The notes below the pieces were generated by a model that was not told the DNA's origin, searched no databases, and saw only the letters and a program-made list of their open reading frames with translations. 6,754 nt of DNA from an uncultured bacterium (GTDB lineage Bacteria; Planctomycetota; UBA1135; GCA-002686595): positions 1 to 6,754 of the forward strand of contig CAJXRJ010000421.1 of assembly GCA_913058555.1 (NCBI GenBank), read 5' to 3'. This document shows, piece after piece, positions 1 through 5,700 of this stretch. The position numbers and the translations under genes are program-made. The first letter of the stretch is position 1. Every line of letters begins with the position of its first letter.

Positions 1-26
1 GCGTTCGAGGGGCGGTTTTCTGGATA

Positions 27-41
27 GTTGAATTGTTCAAC
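27..41. promoter_or_regulatory. Operator-like inverted repeat upstream of the first gene
   Basis: Two perfect 6-base arms, GTTGAA and TTCAAC, flank the 3-base centre TTG. The site is AT-rich compared with its surroundings and lies about 137 bases before the ATG of the secreted beta-propeller gene. Such a short symmetric site could bind a dimeric regulator, but I recognise no specific regulator and see no convincing -35/-10 pair next to it. It may also be chance. Confidence 0.25.
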
Positions 42-63
42 GGCCTGCTAGACCTATTTCGGG

Positions 64-86
64 GCCCCAAGCCCAACGGGCGGGGC
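64..86 (+). terminator. GC-rich hairpin in the 5' leader (possible terminator or leader structure)
   Basis: GCCCC, a two-base AA bulge and GCCC (64-74) pair with GGGC and GGGGC (78-86) around the loop AAC, giving nine G-C pairs. A short T-rich run (TCTTTT, 97-102) follows only about ten bases later, so this is not a textbook intrinsic terminator. A smaller hairpin (GGCT 84-87 with AGCC 91-94) shares bases with it, so the two are mutually exclusive. It could end an off-window gene, be a leader structure of the following gene, or be a by-product of GC richness. Confidence 0.25.
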
Positions 87-177
87 TGCCAGCCAGTCTT
101 TTGGGACTTAGGTGCCACGTTCCCCAGGGTGAGGTGGACCCAAGCGGCGAGTCCTTCACCCCGCACACCCCACGACC

Positions 178-1353
178 ATGCTGAGCCACTCCTCCGCCCT
201 CACCTGCTTGCTGGCCCTCGCGCTGCCTTCAACGGCCGCCGCCCAACAGGAGCTCTACGCCGTCAGTGGCCTCGGCCAGATCGTCCGTATCGACGACTAC
301 GCGACCCAGCCGACTTCCGTGCAGGTCGGTGATGCGAGCACGCTCAACGGCCGCATCGCGCGGGACATCGCGGTCGACCCCACCACGGGCGAGTTCGTGA
401 TTGTCGGCACGACCACGGGCTTCTCGGGGACCTCGCGCCTCTTCAGGATCGACCCTGCGACCTTCATCTCCACGGAGATTTCCACGTTCTCGCTCTTCCC
501 GAGCTACTCGCTCGATGTGGCGCCAGATTCCCGCGGGTACAGCACGGGGAGCGTATTCGGCTACCTCAGCGCGCTCGACATGGTGACCGGACAGGACGCA
601 CTCGTCGCCTTCGGGAACGGGCCGCTTTCGGAGTCGGATATGGCGATTGACCTGGACGGGACCGTGCTCATCGCCAGCGTGTCCGAGAACTTCGTGCGCT
701 ACGACCCGATGGACGGCACCGTCGTCGACCTCGGCCCCCACGGGCTTGGCAACCGCGTCACGGGTGTCGAGATCGACACTGACGGGACGATCTACGTCAT
801 CACCCTGTTCGGCGTGCTCTACCGCTACGACATGGCCACCGGGACGTCGACCATGCTTGCGGACTTGCCCATCTTCGCCCAAGGCTTGGGGTTCGCCATT
901 CCAGCGGGCCCACCGGCCGGCGACGTCTTCCACTACTGCCCCTACACGGTTCCTAACTCGACCGGACAGATTGGACGCATCGACGTGACGGGAAGCACGG
1001 TCGCCAGTGACAACGCGATGACGTTGGTGGCGTCGGACCTTCCGGCAAACCGGTTCGGTGCGTTTTTCTATTCGGATCTCCCGGAGCCGGAGAGCCCTTT
1101 CTCAAGCTCCACCAGCGATGGGCTCAACTGCATGCGCGGTTCCATCGGGCTCTTCAACGGCCCAGGCCAGCTCCAACGGATCAGTGCCGGCGGGACCATG
1201 CAATTGACCCTCGACCTGACCAACCTCCCCGTGGGCGGCGGCGCGGCCTCGGCGATGGCCGGCGACATCCTCGGTTTCCAGGCCTGGTTCCGGGACATGC
1301 CAAACCCCGTCGGGAACAACTACACAGGCGCTCTGCAGGTCATCTTCAGGTGA
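178..1353 (+). CDS. Secreted beta-propeller-like protein with conserved C-terminal module, function unknown
   Basis: This 391-residue protein is probably exported. Residues 5-20 are hydrophobic and end in STAAA before QQ, giving likely signal peptidase I cleavage after Ala22. The n-region is unusual: it has no Lys or Arg, only His4. Residues 25-240 hold about five degenerate blades of 40-45 residues, with recurring patterns such as DLDGT...VRYDPMDGT (158-181) and DTDGT...YRYDMATGT (200-223), as in NHL/WD-like propellers. Residues about 251-391 form a separate module (YC...PNSTGQ...LPANRFGAFF...FNGPGQ...FQAWFRD) ending in VIFR. From memory this matches a C-terminal module common in secreted planctomycete proteins. 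Cys254 and Cys318 could form a disulfide. ATG178 is the only usable start: the frame is closed by TGA at 130-132 with no ATG, GTG or TTG between. There is no Shine-Dalgarno sequence. The gene converges on the lipoprotein gene. No catalytic motif is visible, so no activity is assigned. Confidence 0.88.
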   Translation: MLSHSSALTCLLALALPSTAAAQQELYAVSGLGQIVRIDDYATQPTSVQVGDASTLNGRIARDIAVDPTTGEFVIVGTTTGFSGTSRLFRIDPATFISTEISTFSLFPSYSLDVAPDSRGYSTGSVFGYLSALDMVTGQDALVAFGNGPLSESDMAIDLDGTVLIASVSENFVRYDPMDGTVVDLGPHGLGNRVTGVEIDTDGTIYVITLFGVLYRYDMATGTSTMLADLPIFAQGLGFAIPAGPPAGDVFHYCPYTVPNSTGQIGRIDVTGSTVASDNAMTLVASDLPANRFGAFFYSDLPEPESPFSSSTSDGLNCMRGSIGLFNGPGQLQRISAGGTMQLTLDLTNLPVGGGAASAMAGDILGFQAWFRDMPNPVGNNYTGALQVIFR

Positions 1354-1360
1354 TGTGATC

Positions 1361-1374
1361 TGGGCTACAGCCCA
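1361..1374. terminator. Small hairpin between convergent genes (weak bidirectional terminator candidate)
   Basis: TGGGC (1361-1365) pairs with GCCCA (1370-1374) around the loop TACA. It begins eight bases after the stop codon of the plus-strand gene, and its loop overlaps the TAG stop of the minus-strand lipoprotein gene. Only an A-run (1374-1377) follows on the plus strand, so there is no U-tract in that direction and termination would be weak. Its position, not its strength, is the argument for a role. Confidence 0.25.
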
Positions 1375-2618
1375 AAACGAGCTGTTTGAACCTGCGCGGT
1401 CTCGCCGGTCACGTCCGTCCACGCGAAGACCAGCGAGCGACCGGTGATCTCGATCGCCGGTACGCCCGCCGCACGGGCGGCCCCCATATCGGCCAACGCG
1501 ATCCTTGGGCCAAGTTGGCCCTGGGCATCGAGCACCCGGATGCAGAGCTCGGCACCGTCGGCACCGCTGGCGTCGATCCAACTCACGACGACCTCGCCGC
1601 CCTTGAGCACGGCGACGTCGACACGGCCAATCGCTGTGTCGCCCGCGACGAGCTGCGGCTGCCCGAAGTGTTGGCCGCAGTCCTTGGAGGTCGCCAGCAA
1701 GACACGCGGCGCATCGCCGGGCGCCGTGTACCAAGCCACGGCGACCCGGGTCCCAGAGGCCGCGATCGCCGGGCCGTTGACGGGGCAGCCCGCGACGTTC
1801 CACCCGTCGCGCGCAACGGGTCGACCTGCCTGCCAAGCGCCGTCCACCAAGCGCGACGCGTAGATGTCCCTGACCTCGTCGGTGGTTCGGTCGCGGTACA
1901 CGGCCACCGGGCCGAGCGACGTCATGGCCACATCCGTCGGACAACAGTCACAGACACGCTCGTCGATGAGCTGCTCATCTTCTAGTGTCCCGTCCGCCCG
2001 AAGCGCCGCTGCGCGCAGGGTCATGGCTCCCGCCGGCACCTTTGAATCCGCATGCCCGTGAGCCCCGCCAGCCGTCTCGCGGCCGTCCAGCCAGACGACG
2101 CCCGCGCGCCCCGCGTCCGAGAAGACACTGACGAATCCGTGCTCGCTGGAAGTGCCGTCCCGGTGAGCCACCATGCCCTCTCCGAAGGTCTGCCCCCCAT
2201 CGGTCGAAAGGGAGAGGGCTACGTCATACGCGTACGGGCCACCCGGGGTCTTCTGCAGCCAATGGGCCACCCAGAAATCGTGGTCGATGGGCTGGACCGA
2301 GGGCGTATCCGCCCAGTTGACGAACCAGTCGTCGCCCCCCGCCACCGGGAGTTTGGGGCTCCACTCCTCTCCGTCGAAGGTGGAGTGGTAGAGGGTGCTC
2401 ACCGCCTCAGTCGTCTCCAGCCAGCTGAGCAGGACTCGCCCATCTGCATGCCGCGCGAGGCGTGGCTGCCCGCTCCGGGTTCCCGCGGGCGTTTCGAGCT
2501 CGACAACATCGATCGTCGAGGCGGTACCGCTCCCGGGCGGGTCGACGCCCTGGGAGGGGGAGTCCGACCCGCAGGCGGTGACACCGAGCAAGCACAGGAT
2601 CTGGGAGGTGAGGCGCAT
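1365..2618 (-). CDS. Lipoprotein with sialidase-like (Asp-box) beta-propeller
   Basis: This is a 417-residue lipoprotein. The start at 2618 gives MRLTSQILCLLGVTACGSDS, a short basic n-region, a hydrophobic core and the lipobox VTAC with lipidated Cys16. Gly17 and Ser18 follow, so an aspartate-type inner-membrane retention signal is absent. The frame runs upstream to an ATG at 2768, but those 50 codons lack signal-peptide character and cover the intergenic dyads. The body reads as a propeller. Asp-boxes are STDGGQTF (138-145) and SKDCGQHF (311-318), with strands such as VLLSWLE (62-68), AGVVWLDGR (172-180), VAVAWYT (292-298) and VVVSWID (343-349). A cysteine cluster RVCDCCPTD (221-229) is followed by YRDR, EVRDIYASR and GCPVNGP (277-283). 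From memory this combination marks a family annotated as sialidase or BNR-repeat proteins. Sialidase activity is not shown, because the arginine triad cannot be assigned by eye. It lies downstream of the protease gene on the same strand. Confidence 0.87.
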   Translation of the reverse strand: MRLTSQILCLLGVTACGSDSPSQGVDPPGSGTASTIDVVELETPAGTRSGQPRLARHADGRVLLSWLETTEAVSTLYHSTFDGEEWSPKLPVAGGDDWFVNWADTPSVQPIDHDFWVAHWLQKTPGGPYAYDVALSLSTDGGQTFGEGMVAHRDGTSSEHGFVSVFSDAGRAGVVWLDGRETAGGAHGHADSKVPAGAMTLRAAALRADGTLEDEQLIDERVCDCCPTDVAMTSLGPVAVYRDRTTDEVRDIYASRLVDGAWQAGRPVARDGWNVAGCPVNGPAIAASGTRVAVAWYTAPGDAPRVLLATSKDCGQHFGQPQLVAGDTAIGRVDVAVLKGGEVVVSWIDASGADGAELCIRVLDAQGQLGPRIALADMGAARAAGVPAIEITGRSLVFAWTDVTGETAQVQTARFGL

Positions 2619-2652
2619 GCGTCCATGGTAGACGCATCGCGCGCGGGCAATT

Positions 2653-2669
2653 CCAGATAAGGCCTCTGG
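2653..2669. repeat. Short inverted repeat upstream of the lipoprotein gene
   Basis: CCAGA (2653-2657) and TCTGG (2665-2669) are perfect 5-base arms around a 7-base centre. It lies 35 bases upstream of the lipoprotein ATG and close to a larger dyad. On its own it is within chance expectation for a GC-rich gap. It is listed because it is one of three dyads in 156 non-coding bases. Confidence 0.2.
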
Positions 2670-2673
2670 TGTC

Positions 2674-2713
2674 GCGACCGGTCGCTGATGCCCCAGGGGC
2701 GGCAGCGACCGGT
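2674..2713. promoter_or_regulatory. Strong dyad with repeated GCGACCGGT sites between protease and lipoprotein genes
   Basis: ACCGGTCGCTG (2677-2687) and CAGCGACCGGT (2703-2713) are perfect 11-base inverted arms. Inside, GCCC (2690-2693) pairs with GGGC (2697-2700) around CAG, so the transcript could form a stem of about 15 pairs with one small internal mismatch. The left arm also lies in a perfect 12-base palindrome, GCGACCGGTCGC (2674-2685). Its 9-base core GCGACCGGT recurs in direct orientation at 2705-2713, a 31-base spacing near three helical turns. Reading on the minus strand, the hairpin begins about 62 bases after the protease stop and no T-run follows, so it is not a classic intrinsic terminator. 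It could be a dual operator for the lipoprotein gene, a processing or stability hairpin, or a U-tract-free terminator. Confidence 0.45.
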
Positions 2714-2752
2714 ACGAAGAGGTCGAAAAGCGGAGACCGAGCCCACCCAGGG

Positions 2753-2764
2753 GGAGCATGCTCC
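2753..2764. repeat. 12-base perfect palindrome just after the protease stop
   Basis: GGAGCATGCTCC is a perfect palindrome ending ten bases downstream of the protease TGA (2775-2777, minus strand). As RNA it could form only a short stem with a minimal loop, and no T-run follows on the minus strand. It may be a protein-binding site or may contribute to mRNA 3'-end structure. No specific function is assigned. Confidence 0.3.
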
Positions 2765-2774
2765 GCATGATCGG

Positions 2775-5700
2775 TCAGCGAGTCCAGTGCAGCGTGCGCA
2801 GGACCTTGCCATTCGCGTCCATCAATTGAGCCGTCACCGCGGCGGGGGCTGGGCCCACCAAGCGCGCGTCGAAGCGTTCGTGGCCGTTGCCATCCACGGT
2901 GAACGGGTTCACCGTGATCTGGGCACCGTCGCGCTCGATCGTGTAGAGAACCCGAGCGATGTGCGCGGTGTCCGACAGCGGTCCACGCAGCTCGATGTGT
3001 TGCAGGCCGTCTGGAGAGCTGCCCGGAAAGGGCGCCACGACGAGCTCCAGGGCCCTCGTTGGAGCCGACGCGGGCATCCGCGCGACGCGCTCCTCCTCGA
3101 CCTTCAGGCTGCGTCGCCCCAGTTCCGGGATTTGCCCCGGGTGGTAGGACTCGATGGCGAACCGCGGCGCAAAGACGAGGTCTGGAACGTTCGCCGTGAC
3201 AACCTCCGCCGGAAGACCCGGAAGGACCTGCGACACGAGGAATCGCCGGCCGCGCTCAAGCGGCTCACTGATCGGCCAAGGCCCCACGGGGGCGTCCTCG
3301 ACCAAGACCGCCGCGTTGTTGCCATCGTCGAAGTAGTAGCGAACGTGGTTGGTTCGGAATCCGGACAATGACAGGTCCGCATCGCATTGCATCAGCCAAG
3401 TGGGCTTGCCGTCCGGGGCATGCCCCCAATGTTGAACGCGGGAGCGGGCGCCCAACTCCGGGCGGTAAATGCTGCCGTTGACCACGACAGGCGACAACCG
3501 GGCCGGCGGCCTTCCGTCCGAAAAATGCACCGTGGGGGTGAACTCGAAGTCGGGGCTGAGGAAGGAGAAGGTATGCGAGAACGCCCCTTGGCTCCCCCCC
3601 CGACGGTCCGCCACGACACTGGTCGTGGGCTCGTAGTCGTCGACGAAGCGTTTCGCCTCGTTGTCCACTTCCACGTACTCAACGTGCGAAATGGAGCGTA
3701 GGTCACGCTCCCACCCGATGAGGTGGAGAGTCGCGTACGTCTCAGGCTCTTCCATGGCCATCGGATCCTCCCAGCTGTTCGGATCGAACGTGAATTCCTC
3801 GGCGCCGGCCGTGCGCACGCGGGCCACAAGGGGCTGATCCGTGAACGCGGTGCGCAGGGTGGCGTGGGATTGCAGGGCCAAGGGTTCGCGGCCCGTCGCA
3901 GGGTCAAACTCCACCATGGCGTCGAAGCGCAGGGGGACGCTGGAGTGAACCTCCAACACGTCCCCTGGCTTCGGTGCCTGCAGGGACTCGGTGGTCCCAT
4001 CCTCACGGGTCGCGGTCAGGCTCATCGATTGCACCTGGCCCAGGATCGATGCGTGCCCCTGGAGGCTGACTTCAATCAACCAAGTCGGCCTGCCCCCCTC
4101 GATGCCCCATGGGCGCTCGAGCGCCCCGAGAACGAGCTCCTCTGTGATGGGGTACGGCGAGAACCCACGGGGCTGAGCCGCCAGAAGGCTCGTCGAGCCG
4201 TCCTCGAAGGTCACCCTCGCCCGCACCGGTACGTTGGCCGGCGGAGCCAGGAGCCTCCCGGCCAGGAGACCCTCCAGATCGTAGTCTCCAACGCTCTCAC
4301 GCTCGGCGGTGCCGTCGATCCACCCTCCGGCCAAACTCGGGCTCAGGACGGACATGGAAGTGATTCGACCGAGCTCTTGCAGCGGTCCGTGGACGTGCGT
4401 GGTGACAAAGGTCTTCTCCCCGTGCCCCTCCGGAGTCTCCATTTGTTCCTGGGATCCGTGCTCTGCCACAAGGCTAATGGCGCCGGATTGCGGGGACCGA
4501 GGAGAGATCCGTGCGCTGACCGAGGCGGTGGAGTCGTCCTCGTAGGACTCCAGCGTTGCGGACACCTCAAACGGTCCCGTGGCGCGGAGTTTGTGGCCCG
4601 TCAACCAACTCCCCTCGGTCTCGACCTCGCCCAGGTACTCGACGTCCTCCGGCCAGGTCCATTCCGGTAGGCCATACGACGACCCGTGGTTCTCGAACAT
4701 GTACGCAATGATCTCCCACGTCGGCACCCCCTCCACAGGCCCGACGTAGCGGTCCTCCCAGTCCACGTCGAACTTCGGTGAGTCGAGATCGAGGGTGGTC
4801 CAGCGTCCGCCAATGTCCGCGTAGGTGAACCAGCCCCCGCCTGGGGCCTTGCCGAAGACACTGGCTAGGTCGACGTATTGGAGGTTGCCTAGTGACGTGA
4901 TCTTCAGGTCGAGATCCCCCCGAACCAGCAGGTTGCGGCAGGCGTAGCCAGCGACCGCCACGTCCCTCGGCCGGGGCCAAATGCTCTGCTCGCCGATCAG
5001 GACCAGGCCCCCACCGTCGGGGCGCAGGCCATCGATCCGAAAGACGCCTCCCGAGACGTAGGGGTGCAGGCACTCGGGATAGACGAGGCGCGCTTCGAAG
5101 TGCGACCAGAGCTGGTCGTGGTACTGGCCTTCGTCCCGGCGCACAAAGGACAGCTCGGGCCCATCCAGTACGGGGGAAGTGAAGGGCCGCATCGGGAAAG
5201 CGAGGGTGTGGTTCGTGCCATCGGCGAAGCGCAGCCGCGCGCGGCCCTCGGTGGGACCGGCGCCTATGCCGGTCAGGGCGGCCTGTGAGTCCTTGTCGAA
5301 GGAAGGGTTCGTGCTTCCATCGTGGGTGTAGGTCGCGAGGGTGCGGTGCCCGCGCTGTTCATCGGGCACCTCCCATACAATTTCCGTCAGGTCTGCCCAA
5401 TCCCTGGGCGAGAGGCGCGGGAGCAGGGTCCAGCGCCAGTGGTCCTCGCCGCTGTCCCGATGCTTGCCAAAGTAAGCATCGATCTGTTCGAGGCGCATCG
5501 AACGCAGGCTCGACGTGTCGATGGTGAAGGCTCCCTCGAGGACGGTGATCTCTCCGCGCTTATCGGTCACCGTGGCCCGCATGACCCCCTCGGTCTCCGT
5601 CGTGAAGAGGTTCCTGTAGAAGCCGCCGAAGCGTGCCCCCTTGGTCATGGCCGCGTCGACGACCTTCCCATCAACCACCCGTTCGTAGTTCACCTGCGTG

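Noticed and set aside
33..332. 99-codon plus-strand frame in the leader, overlapping the first gene.
   Set aside because: It is Arg/Pro-rich with no recognisable motif and runs out of frame through the signal peptide and first blade of a clearly real gene.
229..933. Minus-strand frame (234 codons) opposite the propeller gene.
   Set aside because: Its composition is dominated by Arg, Val, Glu and Gly with no motif. The plus frame has a signal peptide and blade repeats.
1102..1944. Minus-strand frame (280 codons) spanning the convergent gene ends.
   Set aside because: It is out of frame with both real genes and crosses two stop-bounded, motif-bearing coding regions.
2619..2768. Upstream extension of the lipoprotein gene to an ATG at 2768 (50 extra residues).
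   Set aside because: It would bury a good lipoprotein signal peptide with its VTAC lipobox inside the protein, and the extra codons cover the dyad-rich intergenic gap and show no protein-like features.
4023..4051. Bulged inverted repeat (CATCGAT ... ATCGATG with inner CCTGG/CCAGG) within the protease gene.
   Set aside because: It is interrupted by a four-base one-sided bulge, lies in coding sequence and has nothing linking it to a function.
3723..4670. Long plus-strand frame (315 codons) antisense to the protease gene.
   Set aside because: Long antisense frames are expected opposite GC-rich genes. The translation is Arg/Gly-rich without domain signals, while the minus frame has clear protease features.
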